From Trichuris trichiura (taxonomy: Eukaryota > Nematoda > Enoplea > Trichinellida > Trichuridae): DNA of 64,000 nt. Shown piece after piece: positions 22,332 through 33,738 of the stretch. The translations under genes and the position numbers were made by a program. The stretch spans positions 7,626,001-7,690,000 of the forward strand of contig JBAJFE010000014.1 of assembly GCA_037903355.1 (NCBI GenBank), given 5' to 3'. The notes under the pieces were generated by a model. It saw nothing but the letters and a program-made list of their open reading frames with translations, was not told the DNA's origin and searched no databases. How positions within the stretch are numbered: the stretch's first letter is position 1; each line of letters starts with the position of its first letter.

Positions 22332-23686
22332 CATGAAACTTGCAACGACAAATGTCAGTCCTACGTTAACGATCTTGCAAGAACGATTTAGACTGACGTA
22401 GTAAATATGATGCGACGCATTCAAGATCTGCTGCATTCGCTTGCGAAGAGCATAGGTGAACCATCGGAAGAAGCCCTCTCAGCTAAACGGAAATTTTAGG
22501 AAGGATAGGAAGCGGAGATGGCTGATAAATTGTTCATTTCTTCAGCGTGCTAGTAGGTTTAAGTCCTGCTTTTAAAATGCGATCTAAGCTCTGAACAAGC
22601 TAGCATACATCGTTGAAGCGAAGTGTCTCTAGCGCAGTGACATATTTCGCTGTCATACGTTGTTGCTTAGTAAAAGGTTTTTTCATTTTTGAGCAACACT
22701 ACGTGCGGTGTTTTTTGCCAAAGAGCGCACTTACCAAGTGGTCTATACGCTTTTCGATCCAAACGCATGCACTTTTTCTGTAATTCAAATCATCTGTGGA
22801 TTACTTATGTTGTCTGTTTAGTTGTAAAAATAAGACTACTAAAGTTCTAGGGCAGTATTTCTCAAGCGCTGTGCCTCGAACGTTCCCTATGCGAGTTTCA
22901 GTGGGCACGCCACTCTTATTCTAAAAGGTTTGTTACGCGAGCCCTCGCTGGCCATAGCGGAGGAACTAAGGCGTGGTGGGGACAATCGGCGTCGGCTTAC
23001 AAATCAGATGTCACAAGCGGTAAAAATGTAAGTATGGAAGTTTATTTGTGAAAACAGTTCCCGTATAACGTTGTTTTGATTGATGAACTTTGCGAGCGCC
23101 GGTTGGCTGTAATGGTGGAGCAGGATAAGACTTTTGCTGAACAGCTTAATCTTAGACTGAAACGCCATACTTGTGCCGCGGACAGTACTTTCTTATGCGC
23201 CTTAATCCGATGACTCAGGGAGCGTGTGCCCCCCCCCCCCCCAGCTCAAAAGTGTTCCCAAGCGCCCTTTCACGATTTGCGCCCTCTGGACTTTAAAATG
23301 TCCACCAGTGGAGGAGTGCACGTTTTAGGCGATAACAAAGGTTTCATCTCTCAGTTAAAAGAAAGGAAGCAAAGTAGTGAAGTTTGAAACTTTTGGATTT
23401 TGGAAGCAGTCTGTTTCTGTCAAGGAGCGGCAAAGACCTGAGCGGAGCTAAAGATCTTTGCACTTATTTTACCTCCGACTTCATCTTGGGTCTTCTGTAG
23501 TGTAAATGACGAGAAAAAGCTTTCCAACTTGTTGTTCTGCCAGTTCATATTTCTCTGGCTTCTGCTCCCAGCGTGGAATCAATTGTGCCATCGTGCCTTA
23601 CTAAAGTCTCTCTAACATTGCCTAAAGCAAAGTGCGTGTTGGCTTAATTTTCGTGGTTGTAAACTTTGTGAGCACTCTGTGCAATA
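22332..23686. other. No gene; possible hAT end and a poly-C run
   Basis: cagtatttctcaagcg at 22853 resembles the second hAT family's end seen at 61299, but I found no matching far end. A 14-base C run lies at 23229-23242. No coding sequence recognised. Confidence 0.4.
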
Positions 23687-24076
23687 CAGTTGAACCTCCG
23701 TAAGTTGACCACCTGATAGACTGAAGGAAACTGGTCAACATAAGGAGGTGGTCAGCATTGGGAGGCGGTGGATATAAGTAGCTCGGCTAAATAGATCGCA
23801 GTTGAACCACCGTAAGTTGTCCACTCAACAAACTGGTCAGCTTACAGAGAGCAAACTAGCACTGCGTCCATATACCACTTCACAGCTGAAGCGGTATATG
23901 GACGCAGTGCTAGTTTGTCCGCACTTTAATAAGCGCAAGAACAACCTCCGTAACTTCCCACTTACGGAGGTTGTTCTTGCGCTTATTAAAGTGCGGACAA
24001 ACCAGCTGGTTAAAATTCGGTCAACTTAGGGAGATGGTCGACATATAGAGGTGGTCAACTTTGGAGGGTCTGCCCG
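23687..24076. mobile_element. Tigger-like MITE A with two long hairpins
   Basis: The terminal repeats CAGTTGAACCTCCGTAAGTT and, in complement at the other end, a diverged gaccctccaaagttgaccac sit between TA dinucleotides (23685-23686, 24077-24078). Inside are a second partial end (about 23800) and two nearly perfect hairpins: about 23855-23918 (30 bp arms with one mismatch) and 23914-24001 (40 bp arms, 8-base loop). The 75-codon frame across it is a by-product. No transposase. Confidence 0.8.
23914..24001. repeat. Perfect 40 bp inverted repeat (8-base loop)
   Basis: The arm starting tttgtccgcactttaataag pairs exactly with the arm ending cttattaaagtgcggacaaa over 40 bases around cttcccac. Transcribed in either direction it would fold into a long perfect stem; cruciform extrusion is also possible. 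Confidence 0.95.
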
Positions 24077-24300
24077 TATTTCCCAATCCCTGAAGTGTCA
24101 GTTTAGCGATCCGCAACTATGGCTCGGTGAAGCAAGTAGGGTTTGTCTGTTGCCTTTTTTGAGACTATACTTAGTTTCAGGGTATCCTTTGTATTAAGAA
24201 AGCGGAAGATAGGACAGTAATTTTGAAACGCTTCATTGTTAAGTTCCCTAACTTTGATGTTGTCCTTGATGAGTCAACAACTTGATCGATATTTCACCTA

Positions 24301-24471
24301 CAGTAAAACCCCCTTAAGTTGACCACCCAACAGACCGGGCAAAACTGGTCAACATATAGGAAATGGGTATAAGTGGCTCAGCTAACGTGCGGTCAAATCA
24401 GCTGGCCAAAACTCGGTCAGCTTAGGGAGGTGGTCACCATATAGCAGTGGTCAACTTCGGGGGTTTTACTG
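24301..24471. mobile_element. Tigger-like MITE B (171 bp, TA TSD)
   Basis: Ends CAGTAAAACCCCCTTAAGTT and, in complement, CAGTAAAACCCCCGAAGTTG. Flanked by TA at 24299-24300 and 24472-24473. Non-coding. Related to MITE A 220 bases upstream but with sharper termini. Confidence 0.88.
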
Positions 24472-24473
24472 TA

Positions 24474-25198
24474 TTTAAAATTTCCTTTCACTTGTTCTTT
24501 GAAAGATATTTTGGAAAGTGTCTCTATGTTTCAGCTGTGCAACTGCTACTAGCTTGCCAATACCTTACCGAATGTTCTATTCGTTTGAGTTTTAATAAAT
24601 ATGCTGGTGCTTTGAGGTTGCTGCAACAGTCTTGAAGCTCTGCCCAGTTCATTATAGCCACAAAGTTGTGCGTTGGACTGTTGAAGAAGCTCCTTTTTCG
24701 TCAAAATGTATATTCAGTTATGTTTTTAGTAATAGGATCTCCACCATCAGCGTTGTTACCTAGTAGAAGATGAGTAATTTTAGCGTCATGGTAGGTAATA
24801 ACGTTACAGGCACGAAAAAGGCTCAGCCAGTGCACTTGTGCGTTCAGTTTTCACGCGGTTTCTGTCTGCCATGCTTTTTCGTTATAGCAACTAGTTTGTA
24901 TACGTTTATCGTTTCATTTCCAGCAGAAAGGATGTGTCTTTATTTGCGGACTACTGAATGCCGTTTTTACTGGTTGAAGCAAGTTTTCTCGGGTCTTTTG
25001 TGCCACGGCGGTGCTGGAAGTGTCAGGCGGCAACTTCGAAGGAGGTCAAATGAGAATTATTACGTAACCTGAACAATGGGTGCCCTAGGCCATTGTTCAC
25101 TGCGCACTGATGTGAGCGATGCGCATTACCAAAAGAACGATGAACACCTGGAAACAGTTGCCCGTTCAGGCAATTGTTTCCAAGTGCGTTCGATAACC
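24474..25198. other. No gene recognised
   Basis: Open frames of 62 and 100 codons (24447-24635, 24770-25072) have no recognised domains. A 13 bp-arm hairpin (ggaaacagttgcc / ggcaattgtttcc) lies at about 25149-25181. Confidence 0.4.
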
Positions 25199-25200
25199 CT

Positions 25201-25239
25201 GCCGGCCATCCTGTCCTGCCCTAGCCTAAGCCTAAGCCT
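25201..25239 (-). repeat. Second internal TTAGGC tract with shared flank
   Basis: The block gccggccatcctgtcctgcc leads into CTAGCCTAAGCCTAAGCC, i.e. TTAGGC units on the minus strand. The block at 1141-1176, read in complement, has the same order (gccggccacgttgtcctgcc, then CTAAGCC repeats), so the two tracts belong to one dispersed repeat. Confidence 0.75.
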
Positions 25240-27120
25240 CAACATGGCGCGTGTTCGTTGCTGCTGTTGGGTTATGCAGTTTTGACCGTGGCGCGAACGA
25301 CAAGAAGCATAGCGCAAAGTAATGTTATTTAGCGATCACTGAACACGCGAGCAATGAGTAACGCAAAAAAAGAAAAAGCATACGTACTGATAACGCAGGC
25401 GCTCAGCCTGACGAAGGCGACGTGTCGATTTCGCTATAGGTGCATCTGACGGGTTCACTGGGGTGTACCTAATCAGGCAGAAGGCGTCAGAGGAAGTAAA
25501 CGTTAACGCTCGACATACCGTTGACTGTGACAACGGCTGTGGTGCTGGCGGCTCGTCCTGTCAGGGTGGGTGCAACCGAAGGAGCCCAGGCTGTGCAGCA
25601 GTCCCTTGCCGCGTAGGGAAAGCACAGCCGCCTTTTCGTCTGGCACTGTCTCCTGCAGCCGGTCGATGCCCCTCCGAATATTGCGCCTTCTTCGTGCCAC
25701 ATTTACGCTACCTTCACTTGTCGATGGGAAGTTGCCACTAGATCCCGGGACAGACTTAACGCAGAATGAGATTTACTCAGTCTGTCAAGGCACGCTGCAG
25801 CTCGGACAGTTGACCTCCGATGTTTTTCACTAATTGCTAGACGAGGTCTCAGCTTGAACACCTGCACGTTCCATTGTGTTTCCCGTGGCTTCAATGCACC
25901 CCTAGCGGCTTAATTCCGTCACCATCGCTCTTTCCTACAGGTCACTAAACGCATCAGTGAGACATACAGACGCTGTTACATTGCAGTGTAGCAAAATTCT
26001 TCGGCGCTAATCCGTTACACCGACAACTGGGTCACTGCATGTGCCTATTACCTCGCCGTCTAGCAGAATTCTTCGGCGTTAATCCGTTAGACCGATAAAC
26101 GGGTCACTGCATGTGCCACTGATGCTCCATTGTGCTGGCCGGCCAACAACTCAGCACGTGTACACTTAACCTGTCAACAATGTCCCTCCCGTTGTGCCGC
26201 TGATAACCTGTTATGTTGCTGTAGAGCGGCAGAGTACGCTATGAACTAGCCGCCTGACACTTCCGGCACCGCCGTAGCATCATAGACCCGCTTTTTCTCA
26301 TATTCGGAACTTTTATTCCGACTTTCCGATGTTCTAAAGGTGTAATGGTTTTCTGAAAGCGATATCGCCCCTTAAATAGCACTTTCTCAATGGGCGTTAC
26401 TTACCATATTTTAATAGAATTAGCAGAATACATCAGAAAGAATGTAAAAGTAATGTGGCGAAATGTTTTAATGCTTTGTAACATTCATGCCAAATTATGC
26501 TTGCATATAGGATGTCTTATAGCTGGTAAATGAGTTATGTTTTTAACCGGCTGCCATTGTCCTGCGTAAAACAGTTACAGCCCTTTTGTCAGTAGCTTTA
26601 AAAAACGGGTTCTGAAGGTAAAGACCCCAAAAAAAGTGTTCTGAACTGTATCTTTATTGGAACAGAAAGCTTGCATTGACTGTTTCCGGTAGGAGAATTA
26701 TTTGTTTCTCGGGGAAATCGCTGTATTTGAGCAAATTCATGAAAATAAACGAGTGGTAAGTGCCTTGCTTGGCAAAATAATTTAAGCGCATGTATTTTTT
26801 TGATTACCTGTGCAGAAGTAGTTTGGCCGTCATTTAGGTGCAGAGGAAGCTGGTTTCCGCTAAGCTGTATTTTTTGCTTTCCAGAGCATTATACTACGAG
26901 ATCAGACACGCTTAACCAATGTCTTGTTTCTTTTCGCTCATTGTGCTTTGAACTTCAGTGATTTATCAGGTCTAGCTATTCTTCCTGTACTGATAACATT
27001 GACTTTTTAAATTGTGTTGCTAATATTGCTATAATTGTGAAAGTCGTTCAGTTTTGTACGCATCGCTGACTAGAATTAGGAATTGTAATGTTTTATGATC
27101 CTATATCGATAAAGCGGTTT
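25240..27120. other. No gene recognised
   Basis: Besides the tandem duplication above, there is a GC-richer patch at 25440-25900 with overlapping frames of 60-92 codons on both strands. No domain, splice-site series or homologous repeat was recognised. Confidence 0.4.
25989..26117 (+). repeat. Two-copy tandem duplication (~57 bp unit)
   Basis: tagcaNaattcttcggcg, taatccgtta and gggtcactgcatgtgcc occur in 25989-26044 and again in 26061-26117 with a few differences. Confidence 0.85.
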
Positions 27121-27129
27121 AATCCCCGT

Positions 27130-27400
27130 TAACAGCAAGAATTATCGGAATTTTCGGAACAGTTCTGGTTTCGTCGTCAGCGATAGATGTCAAAGCATAG
27201 GGAAGGTGTGATCACATGTAACGGTCTTATATAAGGCGGAGAACTGGTCAAAGGGCTAATGCGCAGCCCCTGCTCTGGTTGTTCAGAGTAGTCCGCTCTT
27301 ACCGACCTCAATATCTTTGTCTCTGTTGAAGGAGTGATTGCGGTGGATGTAGAATGCCGCTTTAATTTATTTTAGGGAAAAACAGACCCTCTTAACATAA
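27130..27400 (-). pseudogene. PLE 3' end remnant with hammerhead
   Basis: The minus strand near 27370-27300 reads IKAAFYIHRNHSFNRDKDI, a diverged form of the PLE tail RIKEALYIRHNSTYNRDQG. It is followed about 100 bases on by a hammerhead-like motif (27141-27180). The rest of the protein is lost. Confidence 0.6.
27141..27180 (-). ncRNA. Hammerhead-ribozyme-like motif
   Basis: Minus-strand CTGACGA, imperfect stem, ttccGAAAattccgata. Core residues are present, but helix II is weakened compared with other copies. Confidence 0.45.
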
Positions 27401-27689
27401 AATCTTCCGGTCAGAGGTGGAGCAATTATTGAGAGGAATGTACGACAACCGCTGAACTTTTGATGGCGCCAGTTTTCGTAATTCAGTTCCTTCCGTTTTT
27501 CAGTTTGCTCAGGTTTTTTCTTTGGTAGGCTGCCACATCCTCTGCTTGGAGTATGTTGGCTGGCACTGATCTGCCTTGCCTTGTGCTGTCGGACTGAAAG
27601 GCACTAAAAGCATGCTACCGAGCTGGCGACTTCATTTTTAGTATTGCAATTGTTCTAGCTTTTTTCGTATTTGTTTATTTTCAAACTGC

Positions 27690-27885
27690 TTGCCTGATGA
27701 GGTTTTCGTACGGCTGTCTGTCTTGCCCGTTCTTGGTTTCTGAAATAACCAAAGCAAACATCCTACCAACGGATGGATGAGCACGTTGCTTATCCGTCCG
27801 TTGGTAGGGCGTTTGCTATCGTTATTTCAGAAACCAACAATGGGCAGGACAGAAAGCCGTTCGAAAACTCCACCATGAACCCTCA
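27690..27885. mobile_element. PLE-derived fold-back (hammerhead region lost)
   Basis: Arms starting ttttcgtacggctgtctgtc and ending in its complement, meeting at accaacggatggatgagc with an 8-base loop. This is the same terminal sequence as at 46.6 and 30.5 kb. The centre that would hold the ribozymes is deleted. Flanks share only AACTGCTT, so a target-site duplication is uncertain. Confidence 0.65.
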
Positions 27886-29160
27886 GACCCGTTAAGAAGC
27901 ATCCACTGTTCAAGATTCTTGAACTGCTTTGGTTTCTGTATTCAAGTTTTTGGTTATGGCGTTGTAACAGTAGTTAACTAAACCATAAAATGTTTCAAGA
28001 GCTGAGCTGTTGCGAGTGAGAATGTTGGCACTGCTTTGTTGGCGCGTATTGAAATCATGTGTTGCCTGGAGTTGAGTATAATTTGCAATAGGTCATTGTT
28101 CAATTGTATGTGTACGGCAGTCCGTTGAAGTGATTCAACGCAATTTAGATGCGAATTCTGTTTTTCATTGCACAGTATTTGCAAATGTTGTAATGTTTAG
28201 ATTTACTTTAATCATTGTTTTCAGTGACTGCGTGATCTTTAGAATTTTAGTAACTGTCTAAATCAGTTTTTTTCTTCCGCTCTTACACAGTGTGCAGTGA
28301 TTTTTGTTCTGCTTGTGACACATTGCTTCCTCTAAGCTTTGCTGGCTTTCAAGACCTAACTAGTCGCCATTAGCCAGGCCTCAGTCGTTGCAGAACATGC
28401 GTCGCAGTGTTGAGCTTCTCTGCAACCCGGAATTCTCTAAGGAGAAAGCTTGTTCCGTCTAGGGAAGATAAAAAAGTTCATATACAAACGTTACAACGAT
28501 ATCATCAACGGAGATATTGATACCAAGATTACTGCCCTGTGGAAACAACTCGTTCATAACGCTCATTACTGCTCCCAACGAAGTCAGTCCAACCCCAATC
28601 AAAACCGACGTAGACAGGCTTTTCTGTTTTATCTCACGTATTTTTTGTTTTATTTATATTTTCATTGTTTATTTTTATCTATTACTTCAGTAATTTTATA
28701 TTGTTAATCCTGTTTTTCTGTTTAGACGTTATTTCATCTTGTTCATTTTATTTAACATATTAGCAATTCTGAATAATGACGAAGTTCAGGCAGTAGCGGT
28801 TTAAGCTGTAAGCAGCCTGTTAACTGTCACTGAATACACAATGTTGCCATATCTATGACAGTTTTTAAGGCGCTGAAAACGTGACCAGGTGTGACCTGAG
28901 GGGGTAATGGTTTTTCGAAAAAATAGAGGGGTCTAATGTAACGACCATGTTTTGAATACGAAAACCTGCATACACGTTGCTGCCATTGTTCAAGGTAGCA
29001 AAGAGTTTTGATAATTACGTTAGACAAGGCGACGATTTTTGAAAGGCGATTTTGGCTGGATGATTGGGTTTTTAAAGAGTGGCCAATTTTTGCTGCCAAA
29101 CTTGCCATTGCACATCTTCACAAGCTGTGGTAGGAAACGTCACACAATGCTCTCGCCAAC
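27886..29160. other. No gene recognised
   Basis: Frames of 68-93 codons (27978-28184 -, 28450-28707 +, 28827-29108 -) show no domain I know. The 28450 frame is Lys/Asn-rich at first, then hydrophobic. Confidence 0.4.
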
Positions 29161-29164
29161 TTTA

Positions 29165-29265
29165 ATACCGCTGAGGGCGAGTCACGCGCGGCCCGAAAGT
29201 TACGTACTTTCATTAAACGTTTTTTGTATTTTCAACGGGACAAACTCCGTACGAAGAAACAATTT
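29165..29265 (+). repeat. Solo PLE end with degenerate hammerhead
   Basis: CTGAGGG (for CTGANGA), a GC stem and GAAAG at 29171-29200 are followed by the usual terminal pattern ending caacgggacaaactccgta. It is not accompanied by PLE coding sequence. Confidence 0.5.
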
Positions 29266-30435
29266 GAACGTTTAACGATGGAGAAAAAACAAGTGTACTC
29301 TGAGGGCCTCTCTTCTACTGTTGCATCTATTGTCGCAACAAATAATTTTGCCAGAAAAAGTACCTTGTCAGTGCTGTTATACGACGTTGAGATTCCTTCC
29401 GTCACCGCAGATCGAAATTTCAAACTTGCTTCTCTGCAAAACTGCCAATTTTCTCTCTAGAGAAAGCTGGATTCCTAGCGGCCATCTTCGTAGCACCAGT
29501 TGTAATAGCGTTATTTTCAATAATTGCATTTCTAAGTTGGAATGAGCACGGTTCCTTGATCCTACATGGTCTTTCCTTTAAAATTTGAAGTAGGGCATAG
29601 GTAGAGGTACACTGCAAAAAGGGAAAAGAAGTTAAACAGGAACTTAAAATGTTACGAAAAGTACACTCCAGCGGTGTTACATATCATATTCCTGTTGTAA
29701 GGGCCGCAGTTTGATTGCTAAAGTAGTTTTTTTGTTAAGAGTTTCTGTCTACAGGCACAGAAACGTTTCTGTGAGTTAATGATACCCACTCTGAGTAAAA
29801 TGTATGGTTTGCGATCGGTTTTCACATGACTTGCGATCGCCAAGGCAAGAATATACGGCTGTCGTAAGCCTATCAAAATGCAAGGAAGTGTCATCGTTAG
29901 TTTAATCGACGGCGCATATGCCACTGAGTTGGTACTTAGTGCTATTTCAGAGCAGGGTGTCAACAGCTAATTGTTGAGGTTCCCATGCTATATTCGTGCG
30001 TTCTGCTTTGCCATTTTCTTGAGATGGTGAATGCGTGCACACATTTCAAAGAAGTTACTGTTGTCCTGCTTGTAAAAATCATTAGTGAGCTTTCTCCTAA
30101 ACTGATTTATGTAGTATTCCGATCTTACCTTTTGGCTGACGGTTGCCATTCTAAGTCTAAACTGTCAAAATACAACGTCAAGTTTTTGTATGCAAAAATT
30201 TGGTAGCTATTTTAGTAGTTGGTGCACAGTTTTCACTGATTTTCTATATTGAAGCAGCCCATTTGCCATTATACTACGCGGTGCACCATTTAAAAATTCA
30301 ATGGTTTTACCCATCCATTAGGAAATCTTGTCTTCAAGTGATACGAAGCGTCAATCAATGCCAAGAGCTGAACTTGGTCTTCATTATGGGATGTTTCTTA
30401 CTGTGCTTAAAGGTTTCATCTTGAACACGGGGTGT
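29266..30435. other. No gene recognised
   Basis: Short frames only (up to 81 codons). No recognised motif or repeat. Confidence 0.4.
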
Positions 30436-30439
30436 TTCT

Positions 30440-30625
30440 TAACGGGGCAATGGATTTTCATCTCTACTTCATACGGTATGTATTCTTGCCCGTTGATGGG
30501 TTCTGAAATTAAACCGAAGCAAATGCCCTACCAACGGATGGATGAGCAATTATTAAGGAAAAATACAGAACAAGTACTTAAACAGTTCGGAGCTTTCGGG
30601 ACTAACCTTGTCCCGTCGTCAGCGA
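30440..30625 (-). repeat. PLE end with hammerhead
   Basis: The order cttgcccgttgatgggttct, accaacggatggatgagc, cagaac, then a hammerhead-like core at 30582-30622 matches the minus-oriented ends at 46.6 kb. Confidence 0.6.
30582..30622 (-). ncRNA. Hammerhead-ribozyme-like motif
   Basis: Minus-strand CTGACGA, gggac, loop aaggtta, gtccc, GAAA, gctccgaac. Core complete. Confidence 0.6.
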
Positions 30626-30649
30626 TGGTGGTAATGGTGGCTTAAAGGT

Positions 30650-31060
30650 TTCAAACTGAATCTTCATATGGCTTTCTCTTCCCCTGTTTTTAGGTTTCTG
30701 GAATTAAGCTAAGCAAATGCTATACTAGCCGATGGATGAGCACCTATTAGAGAAATGTCAGAAAACAATTTACTTCGCAGCTTTCTGGTTCGCCTTGTCC
30801 TGTCTTTAGCAATAGGAGCGTGAGAAGTTTACCCTGGCGCTTGGTTATATAGTGGCGGGAAGGGGCGCCAGATGGTATGAAACAGCACAACCCCTGGTTT
30901 TACTATTAAGTGCAGCCCACATTTTGCTATTCCTCGCTCTCTTGTCACAGCTAATTGACTAGTTATTGCTGATATAAACAGAACTTTTGTCTTTTTTTTT
31001 GAGAAAGGAAATTTTATCTAAATGTTACTTCGTTTTGCTGAATCTTTTGGCTCTTTAAGA
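30650..31060 (-). pseudogene. Second PLE 3' remnant (tail peptide plus decayed hammerhead)
   Basis: Minus strand about 30995-30880 gives fragments matching the PLE tail (SVYISNN, then MWAALNSKTRGCAVSY), separated by a frameshift. It is followed by a decayed hammerhead (CTAAAGA...GAAAGC, 30778-30809) and a PLE terminus to about 30650. It is arranged in tandem with the PLE end just upstream. Confidence 0.55.
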
Positions 31061-31069
31061 TGGCTTGAA

Positions 31070-32535
31070 GTGCTCATGTTTTGGATTTGTAGGTTTCTGA
31101 CATATTTTACGACGGATTTAGTAATCATTGTACGACAGAAAGATAGCATGGAAGTATCTTCCTTTTTTTGTTAAGATAACTTTTCTGGTTACCGACTTTT
31201 GCGTGCACTCGTAATGCTAGCATCCTATCGTGTGCAAACCCTTATGAGTAAGGTTCACTTAATCAGCTCAGACCTTTCAAAAAACTTGCCCGAGTAAGAA
31301 TATTTGACGGAGTTGAACATTCGGAACGCAGTTACGATTTTCAGTGAATGCCAACGTTGTTGTTCTCTTGGGAATAGCGTCGAAAATTCTTGCAGAACAC
31401 TCAGTCAACCTTATTTTTATCTTGTTAATTTTATTCTTTGATAAGAAATGTTTGCTGTGATCTAATGTAAATGGGCAGACATGTGCGCTCTTTGAGGTTT
31501 GTTCGTTGTTCACATTTAATCGCGAATGACAAAATTTTAAGGAAAGTCGTTAGAAACTTGATTGAAGGCGCTAAAAATAGCCAGTAGTAATAAGCCAAAT
31601 AATCGAACACTTTCTCTGTTCTGGTCTTCCAGCTGTCAGGCATAAAATGTCAGCGCAGTTCAAAATGCAGATAGACAAAAGTGTTGAATCAACTTCACTG
31701 CTCCCTAGTGTTTCTCAGAGCTGGTCTATCCCACCAAAGCGTAAACCCAAATGTAAAGCTTCTCACATAATTTCTCTCCATTCTCCTTAGGTGTCCTACC
31801 CCATTTGGGGAGAACAGAAAAACGCAGTGAAGTTTGGTGATTCAAGATTTTCATGTTTCGAAATTTTGGCCGTTTGGGATTTTTTTCTTTCGGGATTTTG
31901 TAATAGGCCCTTAGCATTAGCTTTTTCTAATGTTTCTTGGAGACCAGCGAGCGAATGACGCTGTGTTAACAAAACTACTCTTTTTATCGTCGGCTTGCAA
32001 GTGATCGGTGTAGGTGTAGAAGGCAAGTTGGTATGGTTTGCCTAGTGCATTAAACTTGTCTAAATGTTGCTCGCAGTTGAACCATCATTTTTTTTATTAA
32101 TGCAACCGTTGCGCTGTTACTTTAAAAATCGTGTTTTATTTGAAAAAGATTGTTACAATCATTTGCCTTAAAGCGGTTTGACTTTTTTGGTTGCTAAATC
32201 ACGGCTACTTTTGCTTTCCTCACGGTTCAAATGTGTTTGGAGCAACCGCGGCATGTTGTGCACTTTCTTATTCAATAAATCAGCTTATCATGGTTATGAA
32301 TACTGCGCCTAATCCTGTTTTAAGTAGGGTTGGAGTCGCTGATAATTATGGGGCAGCCTACTGGCCAGCCTGATTTTTGATAAGTCAAGCTACTTCAGTA
32401 ATATTTTATTTTCTCGGTCACATTGTCACCACGTGATTTCCACGTAGTCTCGCTGAAGACTTGGCAGTTCAGCATCTTATCCACGTATTTGCATTATCGC
32501 AAATCAGCTGTGAAAGTAATGGTAAAATGTGCATG
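31070..32535. other. No gene recognised
   Basis: Frames of up to 78 codons with no recognised domain; AT-rich. Confidence 0.4.
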
Positions 32536-32537
32536 AG

Positions 32538-33731
32538 AACCTCCTTAACCCGAACGCGTCGGGGCGGGGGGTAGTTCGGAATATAGAAGAATTCAGATTA
32601 TGGAGGAGGCTTCCTGTAGCCACAGAAAAGCGGGTAATGCAATTTTACATGTATGTTCCTGGCGTCTAGCAGCGCGATGTCAGCCTATGGAAGCGGCGAA
32701 TAGCTTAAAGAGGGCAGCGAAGTCCGTCTGATCAGGGAAAACGACTGACCAACGGAAACGAGTTTTTTATATGGCGTGGACGCTGTACCGCGAAGCGACA
32801 TGGAAATAGTTCCCGTGAACTTATTTTTCTATATTCGCAGTTGCTGGCCAGTTCTGTTGGCTCGAAAAGAAATCGAGTTGTGTGCCGATTATTGCGCGAG
32901 TTTTGGACCATTGTAACCTTTGTTTCCTGGGTTGCGCGCCAGAGCCCATCCTTCCTTCTACCCGTGCAATATAAGTCCACGAAGTCTAAATTTATTTTAT
33001 GTAGTCAGTTATTAGCTTCTGCTTCAACAGGCTTTGACGTTTGCTAGCGGCTAAGTCACGAACGCTTTTTAAGCGTAAAAGGCGCCGTCCATCGCATTCT
33101 TCCTGTTCTTCAGCCGATCACTCCCCTCTTCAATGCTTTGATTATCTCCACATTCTTCTTTTCTATCGTGAGCGTAATGTGCTTCCCTTTATATATTTGG
33201 ACACCTGCAAAACCGTGGAACAGTGATAGTAACTCCCGCATTGCTCTTCTTAAATACGGTTTGTTCTCGTATAATGCGGTGGTAGTCCTACTTTCAGATA
33301 AGTGGTAGCCATACTTTCACATAACACGATTCTATTTTTGCGCATATCCTGCAATTAGATTGACGGTCCTTACGCGGCGTATTCATATACATATGACAAG
33401 CTCTGTCCGATGCCAATATTGACCGCTATGTTGCATATTTCTGTTTATTTGTGGAAGCCTATGTCATGAGGTGAATTGATGCAGCCAACCTATTGGTCCA
33501 GATTGGCTCGCCAATGCCGTGCCTGGTTTGTGCCTATGTTAACATATGCGGGAAGGATCGTTGGCTGGTTGTTTGCTACCTTTATAGCCGCTTCCGTCAA
33601 ATAACTGTCCGTTTCGCACAAGTGACCTAAATTATCCTTATTGTGTACGGTTGTTCTGTTGTTCTCTTCCACGAATTCGGATTAGAGAGGGATTCGAATT
33701 AAGGAGGTTCGGATTAGGGAGGTTTCACTGT
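32538..33731. mobile_element. Possible Tigger-like remnant with diverged ends
   Basis: gagaacctccttaacccgaa at the left and, in complement, CAGTGAAACCTCCCTAATCC at 33731 resemble the terminal repeats of Tigger-like MITEs. The inside has short frames only and no transposase motif. The left end lacks the expected CAGT, so the boundary is uncertain. Confidence 0.4.
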
Positions 33732-33738
33732 ACTTTCA

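Noticed and set aside
25463..25894. Overlapping frames in the GC-richer patch as a gene
   Set aside because: Open on both strands and in several frames, as expected from base composition. No domain or splice signals.
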